A stretch of DNA of 49,303 bases from assembly GCA_002221725.1 (NCBI GenBank), contig NJFT01000276.1, forward strand, positions 1 through 49,303, written 5' to 3'. The notes under the pieces were generated by a model. It worked only from the letters and a program-made list of their open reading frames with translations. It searched no databases and was not told the DNA's origin. Origin of the DNA: Scedosporium boydii. Lineage: Eukaryota > Ascomycota > Sordariomycetes > Microascales > Microascaceae. Shown in pieces: positions 11,437 to 22,270 of the stretch; within the stretch, counting starts at the first letter, position 1, and each line of letters starts with the position of its first letter. The position numbers and the translations under genes are program-made.

Positions 11437-13478
11437 TTCGCTGAGAGATGTGCTTGGTCTAGAGAAGATGAGACGAGGCGAGACGTACTGACTAGACGAT
11501 GAGGAAGAGATGAGGAAGAGAGGGGGAGAGGTAGAGAGGGAGAGTGGGATTAGCAAGGATGGTCTCGAGGAAGGACCGGTTTGGATTTCAATGTGAAAGG
11601 GAAGGAGATACGGGGTTGGTCTCAACCTACCCGGGATAGCAGGGCAGGGGCGGTCCTCTCGTGTGTCCTGGAGTCGCAGCCAAGGGTCTACGAGAAGCCT
11701 GAGGTGCCAGAAGGGCCCGATTGAGCTTTGGAGGTGGGTTCGGAGGCTATTAATTCCTCTATTCAGGGAAGAAGAGAGATCGATCTACTCAATGAATCGA
11801 AAATTGTCGAGGTCGGCCGGGGGCGTCATGAGTTGAGAGGAATGGCCTTGATGATGGCAAGATGGGAAGAATCAAAACACATCTGGGAATCTGAGAGGCA
11901 GAAAAAAGAGGAGAGGAGCTTAACCCTGAGGGAATCAAGTGACTTGAATGAAATGGTATTCTACTGGCTAATATCTGGCTGCAGAGAGAGTCTTGAAATG
12001 TGCTCAAGATGTGATGAGAAGAGGGCCAGATGGATGGGCGAAGATGGCTTTGCGTGTGTAAGTAAGTGGTGATGATGATGGTGATGATGATGCCTTAGGA
12101 CAATAATGCCTTTGAGAGGAGAAAGATGAAAAGGAGAAAGAGAGACTTGAAGGAGGATTTCTATGGAAATCAGTGGAAAGAAGTGGAAAGAGCTGGGGAG
12201 AAAGGTGGAAAGTGCTGCCCTGGTAGAAGGAAAGAGCTGTTGTGGTCTGGAAAATGGAGACGGAGGGAGAAAATGGGGGTTCTTCCCTGAGTTCTGGGGC
12301 CGCAATGGGAAGCTACAATGAGCATGGCATCATGGGTATGGGTGTGGATGTGGGCTTGGAGAAAGAAAAATCACAAAAATGGCTATAGTCTTGGAAATGT
12401 CTGCATTTGTTGATTGCTGGGATGAAGATTGGGAAAAGGAAATGAACTGATTGTCGCTTCTCAGCATCCCACCTCTGTTTGCAAATTACTTTGGCTGCAA
12501 ACACCCATCAATTGATATGTGTTCCTCTTGAGCCCCCCTGCCCAAACTCCACCCAGACGGATCCTGCCACTTCTTGTTTTCCCTTTTAGTTTGATAGCTT
12601 TTCCCAGGTCTCGGCTACGCGCGTCGTACAGGAACTGAAGCGATGTGCTTTCAGGGCATCGGCTGTACATGTCCCAACTCCGATGGCGGGATGGGTTGGT
12701 CAAGACCATCAGCCAACCTCTTTAGGTTGACGAACAGATTCTTGACTGCCCAGACGTGCGGAACTGGACCCGTTCATATTTAAATGGTTAATTCCCTTGT
12801 GTAACGATGCTTGCCTTGGTTAGCGTCTTCTGCTCTGATTGGTTTCTGGTGTGATTTTTCAACAGCAGGAGGCGATTATGGACTTGATGAACGCCATACA
12901 AAAGCTCTGCATTTGAAGGCTACCAACTGGGAGGTGCTGACTGGAATTGCGTGCCTTTGGCTGGGGGTGACACAAAGTCTGGATGTATTCGCGACCTCCA
13001 GCTCAATTCACAAGGCAAGGAAGGTCGCTTCTGACGACGGGCGTGAGTTGAAATAGGAGACTTTATCCACGTTCTCTAGTCCTTCCTCGCCGATTCTGAT
13101 ATGCGCCCACGACGGGCAATTTTCTGTCCTTCCAAAGAGATGAGAAGTAGAAGATACCCGTTGATGTCACGGGAACGGTGTGTTCCACCATAGAAGCCGA
13201 GCCTGGGCCTGCTTGGCTGTCCGAGACATTATTCCATTCCCTTGTATTTAGAATTCACTGTTGTGCATCGAATTTCTCAAGTATCGATGATCTCTAAGAC
13301 ATAGACATCATTAAGGTCGACGGAGCGCGCCAGCCACGCTCATGCCACTGCAAGCTCACAAGTTCACGCGTTTATTCCGAAGAATGGTCACAGACTTGAG
13401 TGATATTCATCTTTTCTAACATCCCTCGCTTGTCGTACTTCATCATATGGGGTTATTACACCTATGATCCTTGGCCAA
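11437..13478. other. Helicase promoter and GA-rich spacer
   Basis: The helicase promoter and 5' UTR lie at the left end (pyrimidine-rich on the coding strand, about 11440-11620). The rest is purine-rich with a small GAT microsatellite. I see no supported gene between here and the F-box gene stop. Confidence 0.5.
12069..12092. repeat. GAT/GGT trinucleotide microsatellite
   Basis: About eight imperfect GAT/GGT triplets in tandem. It is not inside a supported gene. Confidence 0.8.
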
Positions 13479-16400
13479 CTAAATGTAGATAGGCCCGATA
13501 TGGTGAACCTCCGGGCGTGCACGAGGAAACGTCGCAGGCATGGCCCAGATGCCCACACACACCTGCAGATCCGCCTCGGTTTCGTGAACCACACTAACCA
13601 GGCTACTTGAATGGTCGTTGAGGTTGGGAGGTAGCTCCGCGCTCGACCTGTCCGTTATAAATCTCGTGAAGTGTCGTGGTTGGTCTCCTTCCATTTCGGT
13701 GCTCGAGTGATGCATGAACAGGTTCTTGCGCTTGTTTGTATGGAACTAAATGGAAAGGAAATGCCTTCTTAGCCTCTTGAAGGACAGTGGCGGGAAAAAA
13801 AGGAAACATTGAAAAAGCGTAAAACGATACGAACCACTAAAACGTCCCCCTTGGGACCGGACCAAGCACTAACGCAAACGTCAATTGCCACGATAACTTC
13901 AAGGGCAGCCAAGTGAATAGCTACACGTTCGCCATTGCAAGAACCCATAGACCGCTCAAAGTTGCCATAAATGAACTTTAGTCCCGTCAACTGCTCCGCA
14001 TAGAAGAACGCCTCGATTGTAGACACCAGCACCTTCTTGCCTTTTGCATCGTGTTCCACCCAGAGGAAGCGTCTGAGGTCATGAGATTCTCGGGGTTCCA
14101 TTGGATGGGTATTGTCAAATTGGAGAGGCCGAGTAAACGGGACCGTTTGCCGGATGACCTGGACGTGATCAAAGCCATAGTTGAAACTCCACACGAGGCC
14201 GGACTAAAATGAGCCGTTAGTTAAACAAGAATTTGAAGATAAGGAAGCAAATGAGGAGGCATTAACGGACCATTTTCTCCAAAGAATTTGCGTAGTAATC
14301 AAGACATAGTAGATCCTTTGGATCTTCGAGTAGTATTTGTTTGGAAACCTCTCTGAACGTCGAGAGCATGATACCGACTACTTTGCCGTTATTCTCTCTC
14401 AGGGTATTCTGAGGGTGAGCCTCCTGTGTGTACCAGACTCGGATGTGGACAACATAATCTCCGTTGTCCAATTCCATCGAGTCAATCTCTTCGAACCACT
14501 GGCCGGCAATGCTGTCACGCTTGCTATTGTGATACTCAAAGAGGAGACCAGATACATGCCGACTCGTGCGCGAGCGTCCCGCCGCGCCCGCCGAGAGTCG
14601 AATACGGCGAACATAACGAAGACTAGCACTCGTCACACAGCCGCCTTCCCTCATAATATGAGCAGGCACCTTCAGGTTGTCTTCTTCCAGTTTGACTGTT
14701 CGTGCGGTCGTGTCAACACTCGATATAGTTTCTGACGATGGGCAATCTATTCGTGAATCAACAACTCCAATGGCATTGAAGTTTCCATTATAGTTCTGAA
14801 GCCTAGTGAGCGGAGTTACGCATCAATCTTTGCTCCGTTATTTGAAACTTACTGTTAATTCTGATACCAATCCAGTGAGGACACGTCCTTGGCCAGGCTT
14901 GAGCGTCGTACACGGCTGAGCCTCGGCGAGTGGTCCCCTCGAATAGTGTGTCATAAAAGTACACCTCCATCCGGTGTTCGTCGAGAACTGTAACACCAGT
15001 CAACACGTCTCTTATGCTCACGCAGACCACCAGATGCCATACCTCAAGTCGGTGAATATACCAACTTTGATACAACAAGACCCGGGACGCTCGAATCTCC
15101 GCCAGTCTTTCGCCCAGCTTGCCGCACACAGCGAACGACATTTCAAGGCATGGCCTGCTCGAGCTCATATCCCTCACCGTTGGTTGGTCCCCATAGAACG
15201 AGCTTGTACCATCGTCATAAGTAAAACCGAAGCCCTTGAGAAGCCCAGAGTAGCCATCAAATAATCCGACCAGCCGATTGATAAATGGTAGTTTTTCTCC
15301 GGACTCCCCGCCGAAATCCATGTAAAGACGAACCGGCGAGGGACGGCTTGTAGCTTCCTCAGGGGTGTCTGGAGAGGCTCGTACAAGTTCTGGCACCTTT
15401 CTTGTCGGGGCTCTTGGTTTCCACAACGTACTTGGCGGTATGTGTACGTCAAGGTCGCAGCCATCTGTCCCTCGAGGCACGGATTCGATCAGTTGCAGGG
15501 AAACACATTTACACATCTAAACAGACTAGTTAGTTCACGGAACTCCCCTGGGTTGGTGAATGTTGATCCATACATCAAACGCAAGAGAAAGGCCTTTAAA
15601 CATAGCGGGTGGCCTAGGATACAATTTTGCAGTCGCCACGTCACCCTGCTTGACTGAAGAGTAACCGAGAAGGATACTGTTGTTCGCCACGCGCTCGTCT
15701 CGGAAAAATTCCAGACCAATAATACCGTCTATGGTACTATAGATTGTGATGGCACGAGCAATTGAGTCTTGTTCCAAATTTAGGTGTTCCTCGGTCTCGG
15801 GAATGAGGACTCCAGCTTTTTCTAGTACCGAGCATGATCCACTGCTTCCAGTGGAATACGAAAGGCAGAAGCCCGAGACATAGTGCTGACAATTGAAAAG
15901 GATGAAGGAGACGGAGAGACGGAGAGGACTGGGCCAGGGTAACGGTGGAAGAAGAAGTTCCTGGTGTGTATAAGTGCGAGCGGCGTGACTTCGAATCAGT
16001 AAACCAGCCCGATAGCCATTCGGTGGTAGCCGGGGACCAGTAGACTCTATCTCTGGCGGCCAACCTCGGTTGACGTCGTTGAAGAAGGGCATCAAAGAAA
16101 CGTCCAAGTAGGACAGACAGCCCCAGATTCTTTTTCTATTCCGTAGACTTGGACCAGGATCGGATGGCTCAGTCAGCGCGTACCGTAGTCGCATGTATAA
16201 TGTATGCCAGTTTATGTCCCTTCGCGGAAACGGCGGTGGCTGCGCTGCGAAGAAGAAGCCCATCTCAAAATCTGGGGCAAATCGACTCTCCCAAAAGGAT
16301 TGTGAGAGACAAGATCCCCGGTACGTGAGACCAGCAACTACGCTGGAAGCAAGCCGAAGACGGCAGAGATCGAGTGTACGGAGCTTGGCGAGTAGTAGGT

Positions 16401-17144
16401 CAATAATCTCGGGGGGCAGATGCCGAAATGGGTCATGATGTTCATTGTACATTTGCAAGGTGTGAAAGTCGTCCTCAGACGCCTGCTGGACCGGCTCCCA
16501 CGGGCAGACGGGAAGGTGCCTAAAGAGAGAAGCGGTCGTCTCCTCAACCATATGAAGTTTGGGGTCAGCTAGAACGAATCGCCAATCATCGGGAAGCTGT
16601 CGTTCGTATCCAAACCTGCGGTAGCCGTAGGATCGACGGAAACGTGCGACTCCACCGTAATCATATCGGACGAGAAGGCCGCTGTAGTGGTCTTGGGGGA
16701 GGCAGTGTAAGACACAGAACAATACTTTAGCAACGTGGGCACTATCAGTATTTTGGTGAGAAAGAGCCTGTCTGCTGGATACCCGTGAGAGTAACAAGTG
16801 CCAACACGCATCGTGCACAAGATAGGCTGGTTGCGAGCGGAACCCGTACCCCTGCAGGGTCGGAGGTTCGTCCAGATATGAAGCTGAAGGTTCCAAACTA
16901 ACATGGAATCTGGACTCCCCGACTACACCGACACCAGAGACGGATGGGGCGGCACTCCCTGGGACCAATTGAACTTCGCAATTCCAGTAAAGTTAGTTGC
17001 TCGGTTCGAGTCTGGTCCGAAGCTTAGCCTCCACTTACCTGCCCGGACCTCATTGGTCCACGATTGTGGGCGAGGCGGAGGGAAGACGGGGCCATCGTAC
17101 GAAGAGTGTACAACTCCGCAGAGGGAGCAATATGAGTGGTACAT
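13479..17144 (-). CDS. Large fungal F-box protein with repeated jacalin-like C-terminal segments
   Basis: Exons: 17144-17039, 16958-15574, 15516-14853, 14802-14272 (in-frame end 14271), 14203-13835 and 13745-13479. Exon 1 gives YCSLCGVV, a Cys-rich opening. Exon 2 carries FRHLPPEIIDLLLAKL (F-box), which would recruit Skp1 for SCF ubiquitin ligation. Later exons hold MDFGGESGEKL and SGLLFEYHN/GQWFEEIDSMEL segments that resemble the jacalin-like blocks common in this fungal family. Introns 1, 2, 4 and 5 (80, 57, 67, 89 bases) are phase-consistent. The third apparent intron (14852-14803, GTAAGT to TAG) is not: it joins phase 1 to an exon needing phase 2, which gives an early stop. Either the gene carries a one-base frameshift there, the splice differs, or a separate gene begins near 14.8 kb. 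No upstream in-frame ATG exists before 17144. Target proteins are unknown. Confidence 0.65.
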
Positions 17145-18055
17145 AGCCTATTTTGAGAATCTCTCCCTCTGCAAGGTGAAATACGAAGTTTCGAGACGCT
17201 GTCAATATGTTAAGAATATTGACCCTAATATACCAGTTCAAGGGGAGAGAAGAATGACCACAGGCGGTCCAAGCGTGATTACATAACACAATTTTCATTG
17301 TCCATGTCTGCCTGGTGTCCGCTCCATGGATGAAATGACTCCATTACACCAGGGTGCTCTCGACTTTGGTAGAGCTGCGGACCGACCCACTATCGAGCGT
17401 TTCTTCGAGCTGATTAAGAGGGATGGATGGGATCTTTCCTTGCCTTAACTGCCGGACCCCCCCCTTAGCTGCCGGAAAGCAAGGTTCGGCCCTGCCCTTC
17501 GATGCTTGTGGAGAGAATTCTGGTGACGTGTAAGTGCGGCGGGCGGAAGGTGCCAGCATGTTTATCCGCGGCAGCACAAGTACGGATAGGAAAGGAGGAC
17601 TTTCAAACTGCTGTGAGAGAAGTTTCCTGGCTTTTCATATTGTTTATCTATTTTTTGTTTGTCCGATTTGTTGTTCATCTGCTTTCCTTGCTTTTTCTTT
17701 TATATATTTGCTTTCCGTGCTCTTTTGATGGGGATTTTCCAAGACTATTTTCATGTGTTTTTAGTCCTGTAGTGCTTTTTATAGTGTTGTTTTCCCGAAT
17801 CCATTTCTAAGAAGACCTATCCTTTTCTCGTTGCTCTGGTCGAGCTCTGGATACCACTAGTATTCTGAGATGCCTGGCTAGCCCATTTATAGGTTGGCCG
17901 TCTCAAACAGAAATGGTTGGGGGACCTTTACCCCATAAAACTATCTTCTTAGACAACGTGTATAACCTCATGAATATCCGTTCCTTCAATGTAAGACCCG
18001 CCCAAACGAGCTTGTTCTAACACCCCAATTCCCTTAGAAAGTCATATCGGCTCGT
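17040..18055. repeat. Segmental duplication, copy 1
   Basis: Three collinear blocks match copy 2: F-box exon 1 and its upstream flank (17040-17295), the end of the small gene (17326-17460), and a downstream block (about 17850-18055, containing TTCCCTTAGAAAGTCAT). About 790 bases present in copy 2 between the first two blocks are missing here. Boundaries are approximate because they were aligned by eye. Confidence 0.7.
17326..17448 (+). pseudogene. Truncated 3' copy of the small gene at 20330-20941
   Basis: An open frame of 40 codons (starts MDEMTPLHQGALDFGRAADR, ends GWDLSLP) aligns with the C-terminus of the intact relative (DEITPMHQGVLDFTEPADRR, ends GWDHSLT). The match begins abruptly at TCCATGGATGAAATG/TCCAGGGATGAAATA and continues past the stop. 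Sequence equivalent to the promoter and first three quarters of the gene is absent, so this is a deletion relic rather than a short gene. Confidence 0.7.
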
Positions 18056-19763
18056 CCCAATGAGGATACCGTCGAGTGACCAGCAATTCTATTCACATCC
18101 CTCCAAATTGATTTGGTGCTGTCGAAATTGTCCACTGTGTGTGGAAGAAAAGAAACAAACCTCCCATCGCGGTGACATAGTCGTAACGGCCTCCATTGCA
18201 ATTGTCCCAAGTGATGCTAGCTTGAGGTATGTGAGGGCCGCGCAATTGCCCCATCTGGGCGAGACTCGTACAATTTCTTACCATGGATACCTCCAATAGA
18301 ACGGCACGAGGTCTGTATACCGCCGCCCATCTTGCTGAAGTTATATTGAGGACATGTTCGAGATTAAGGTCTCCGTTTGACCTTCAACTTGTGATGACTA
18401 AAATAGGGAGGGGTTGTGTAGGGTTCTCGACCATGTGAAGGTCGGAAAGGTAGTTCTAAAGACTTGATTTGGGAAACTAGTAGATAAATTATCCGAAGTG
18501 ATGAGCACTCCGGCTAGGGACACTCGCTTCCGTCCACCGTTGCTTTCTGTTTGGCGGGGCCAGGCCGAGCACTGCATAAACCGTGCAGAATTTCCTGATC
18601 CACCGCCAATATAGCGCTCCCACGCTTGCTATTTGTTGTGGGAACTGGAATCGATGATCTGTTGAGGGAAGGGTTTCGCAAAGGGGAATGGCCGAGATGC
18701 TGACCTGGTAAGCCAAAGATGACATCGCTTAGTTCCGAGCGATGGTTTTTGCTTAAGTGAATATGATGGCAAGAATTATTTCTTTTCCAGAACGTCCAGC
18801 TGATGAGATGATGTCCACGGAAGTATACCTTACGGCGAGTGCGCATTCTGCTGTCTGGGGACACGGTGCTGGTGACAAACCCCTCCCGGAGTCAAACACT
18901 GGGCTTCACAGGCATGGGTCCTTATATCGCGGTCACAAAGTATCGGCATTGCCAGACCCTTTTTGACGAATCGGGATTGACTGGAGCGAATATCCTCGAA
19001 TAAGAAGTCGTCCGGAAGAGCGTTACGGTAAGACCGAAGAAGACTGACAAAGGAAGGTTAAGTCTAGACGCGTCTACTTCCTTCATGGCTGAGAAGGGGG
19101 CGCAAATTAATGTTTGACTTGAAGTGATGCAGGTCTAGTTCATCTCGAGCAGCTACACTCAGATGAGATGTTCATCCCTCGCGAGCAACATTGCCAGGAG
19201 AGTCAATTCTCAAACGGCCCCTGATTGCAAAGGCAATACAATCTTGATCGCACTGCCACTGTCCATCGTCCGCACTGCGGAATAGAGTATGTCGCTGGGA
19301 GTTGAGCTCCTTATAGAAAACGATTGAATGGCAGCCCTCCCAATAAACAGTACTACCAGCAGAAACATCAAAACGGCTAACAGCAGGGATAAATATCCAA
19401 TTCTTTTCGTCCTATGATACTGTTAGGTACGGTGCAGTGAATAAGGAGCATCATCAGCATATTGGCATGAAGGGCGATACGAGAATATTGAGGGATAGAG
19501 ATTATCGAACTGTTCGGAAAGATCTGATGTTGTTTGCGATGATCTTCATGGAATGCGGGGTTTCGCAGGTGTCGAACTTTTTGATGTGTAAAGCACTCAG
19601 GTGTGGTGGCTTTGAATTTGTTTGGTTGGCCCTTTGGCAGGTAATGTGGCTGTTTAATGCTATTAAAGGCTCCTCCAGGTATTGAGCCATCCAGGCGAAG
19701 TTAGTCACAGACACCTTCTACTCGAGTTCAAGTTGTTTCGTCCAAAGAGTAGCCTCTATTTAC
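17449..19763. other. Spacer with T-rich tract and degenerate sequence
   Basis: The 17620-17810 stretch is T-rich and looks like 3' UTR or spacer. Part of 17850-18055 belongs to the duplicated block. Frames at 18093-18296 and 18514-18864 (minus) and 19437-19685 (plus) have no recognisable domain. The first contains WDNCNGGRYDYV with a plausible splice donor beside it and could be a decayed exon. I cannot assign it. Confidence 0.4.
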
Positions 19764-19875
19764 CTACTCGGATGTCATTGATCCACGGTAATGGATTCGG
19801 TGGAGGCAAGCCCTCCTCGTACCCGTCGTACCGGGCGACAACAACTCCACATAAGGAGCAATATGAGTGGCGCAT
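19764..19875 (-). pseudogene. Orphan copy of F-box gene exon 1
   Basis: The frame MRHSYCSLCGVVVARYDGYE ending WINDIRVG aligns with exon 1 of the F-box gene (MYHSYCSLCGVVHSSYDGP, ending WTNEVRAG). It keeps the same phase-1 donor (G then GTAAATAG versus GTAAGTGG), and a CTAACTT branch-like motif follows in both. No exon 2 counterpart follows, so it cannot encode the F-box protein. Similarity continues upstream to about 20015. Confidence 0.75.
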
Positions 19876-20329
19876 GATCTATTCTTCTGAGAACCTCTGC
19901 CTCTGCGGGACCTTCGGTTGGTGAGAGAAAAATGTTAGCCTTCATCGATAAGATCAAAGGAGGGATGAAACAGGCAACAGTCGTACGAGCGGGGTTACAT
20001 AACACAATTTTCACTGTTGGATGGATTTTTGATGTTGGTGATCTGGATTGGGCAGAGTTGCTTTTGTCGGCGCTTATTTCGCAACTGTGAAGGCCCGACG
20101 ACGACGGCGTCAACAAGCGAGCTGAGCGAAATGAGCATCTCTGAATTTAACTACTTAGTTATATCGCAGGCTAGAAAGTCTTTCATATCGGTCTCTTTTC
20201 CTCCATGCTCTCGCTACCTAATACTAACGGGATCAAAGACAACTGCGTCTCTGTTCCTTCCATCCCCTCCCGCCGATTCACGCGGAAACCCTTGCCATCT
20301 CTCTTCAATTTCCAGTTCTTTTCAATAAA

Positions 20330-20941
20330 ATGTCTGACGGTCAAATTCTGAATCCGGATTCTCTTTCATTTATGGCGGTACTGTCCAATATCAAGCGCGC
20401 TACGGACGAGGGACCAGTCGCCACTCTCTGGAATCTTGTTTTGACGCTTCTGCTCCCCCAGATCCCCTCCCCTGCCTTTCCACGTCATGGGTTTTGGCGC
20501 GACATTAAACCAATAGCCTTTGCTTCAGACCCGGAGGCCAATGCCATCGCCATCGAAGTCATTGAGGTACGCGTTGCGGGGGATCCTTTGTAACCAATAA
20601 AACCGAGTGAACTCCAACAACGACACGTTTTGATCGCCTTGTCAAAAAATCCTGGAAAGGACACGGCCCAAGGCTGGGAGGAAGCTGAGGAGCAGCTTGC
20701 TCAATATCTTCATAAAAATATGAATGACAGGGGCCGGCTCTATTATTCCGCCATCGGAATCGGAACGAAAGCCGTCTATTATAAATGGGACAAGCAGCGG
20801 GCAACAGGTGTCGGCTCCAGGGATGAAATAACGCCAATGCACCAGGGTGTCCTCGACTTCACTGAACCTGCGGACCGACGCACAATCGAGGATTTTGCGG
20901 AGCAGGTTAAGCTTGATGGATGGGATCATTCCTTGACTTGA
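20330..20941 (+). CDS. Small fungal protein of unknown function, two exons
   Basis: Exon 1 (20330-20566) encodes 79 residues from MSDGQILNPDSLSFMAVLSN to AIAIEVIE and ends at a GTACGC donor. Exon 2 ends at 20941 with GWDHSLT and contains the segment WEEAEEQLAQYL and YSAIGIGTKAVYYKWDK. The VLIA-L-K...EEQL...GIG layout resembles small proteins frequent in fungal accessory regions, but I cannot name a family. The acceptor is unclear: the best-placed AG (about 20607) leaves the frame off by one, while GGAAAG at 20658 is in phase but skips the VLIALSKNPGK segment that looks conserved. The gene may therefore be frameshifted. It is divergently oriented to the F-box exon copy, matching the arrangement in the partner duplicate. 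Confidence 0.5.
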
Positions 20942-22270
20942 CTGCCGGAAAGCGGTGCTCAGCTTCGTCTTTAGATGTGGAAAGGGCAGCAGGCACCAGG
21001 CAGCTCGTTTGTCCACGACAGCCTATTTGGATCGGAATTTTATAAGGTTATTTCCGTGTGCTTTCAGCGTTGCCTTCCACAGTGTTGAATTTTCAGATAA
21101 GTCATTTGCAAGCTGAGCACCATAGATAGGAACAGATACTAATAAAATAGTCTTCTGAAACGCTGCAACGTCATGGCCATTCCTTGGAGATGAAAGAAAC
21201 ACTTATACAGGCTTGTCCTAAATAACCCCCGGGTTCCCTTAGAAGGTCATGTCAATCCATCCCGTTGAGACGGATCAGGGCCTTAACAAGGGGCGATGCC
21301 AGCTTGGAGCCGCAGATCTTGAGCCTCAGAAAGCCGGCGAAATCTCTCACGTCGGCGGCCTAGTACAGCAGGCTAAAAATGGGGTTGAAGGACGTAAAAG
21401 TGTTGTCGTTTAAGGCTGCTCAAAGGGGTTCTTGAGGTGAAGTCGTCGTCCTTACAGTCGGACATGATAGTGGGGACCAGCCTTTAGGTGTGCACGTAGC
21501 GCTTGAAGGTCTCGGTAGCGGGCTTCCTGACGTCGGCAGTCGGGGCGCACTTGATACTCTTGCGGTTCAGCTCTCACACTGGCAGAGTATCCTTCCTATG
21601 ATCCAGCAGCTTGTTGGCAGTCTAGGCGATCTTGAGGAGCCAGACGCAGAGGGGATCCAGCAGCTCTTTACTAGATTGGCCAAGGGCGACGGTACGAATA
21701 TATGACGGGCTGCGGCCGTGCACCGGGTGTTAGAAGACACTTCATCTACTCAGAGGCTTCACTCCTGCTAAGGTCGTTAGTGAGGACAATAGGTTCGGAG
21801 GTGGCCTCCAGGCGCTGGCTAGCAACGGGCACGTCATCAGTGGGGATAGGGAGGCGAACAGGGAAGTGCGTGGGGTTATTGTTAGACGTGATTCACTGAC
21901 ACATGGAAGTCCGCTTCTCGCTGCCGACGGCGTCTTTTGGGGGCGTTTGTGTGGGAGGTCCGAGAGTGCTTCCCGCCATAGATACGACCATACGCCATCA
22001 TGCAAAACATGGCTCGGACTGCTCCCTTGAGAGGGTCTACGCCGTTAGGGCTCCACGAGTCCACAGTACCCACCTCGCGTGATCCCGTTGGCTGAAAAAC
22101 TTGCTCCAAGCTGACCACGGCGATCATGGTGTTTTGGGCTTTATGATGTCAATTGATAGCAGATGTATCCCAGCTAATATCGGTCCCATGGAAAAAAAGA
22201 GATCAACTTCTATAGTCTAGAAATAGCCTCTCCGCCTATTACCTACTTACATCTCCCCAGCCACCGCATG
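20942..22270. other. Degenerate spacer
   Basis: About 20950-21265 belongs to the duplicated block. On the minus strand, 21280-21640 reads as broken coding-like sequence (segments such as YQVRPDCRRQEARYRDLQAL separated by stops), so a decayed gene is possible. The family is not recognised. Confidence 0.35.

Larger units (their letters stand above)
19764..21265. repeat. Segmental duplication, copy 2
   Basis: This is the counterpart of 17040-18055. It keeps the small gene complete or nearly so, while the F-box gene is reduced to exon 1. The downstream block (about 21105-21265) contains GGTTCCCTTAGAAGGTCATG, matching the copy-1 block. Boundaries were judged by eye. Confidence 0.65.

Noticed and set aside
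17502..17810. Plus-strand ORF with a hydrophobic Phe/Leu/Val stretch
   Set aside because: It comes from a T-rich tract after a gene end; hydrophobicity reflects base composition, not a membrane protein.
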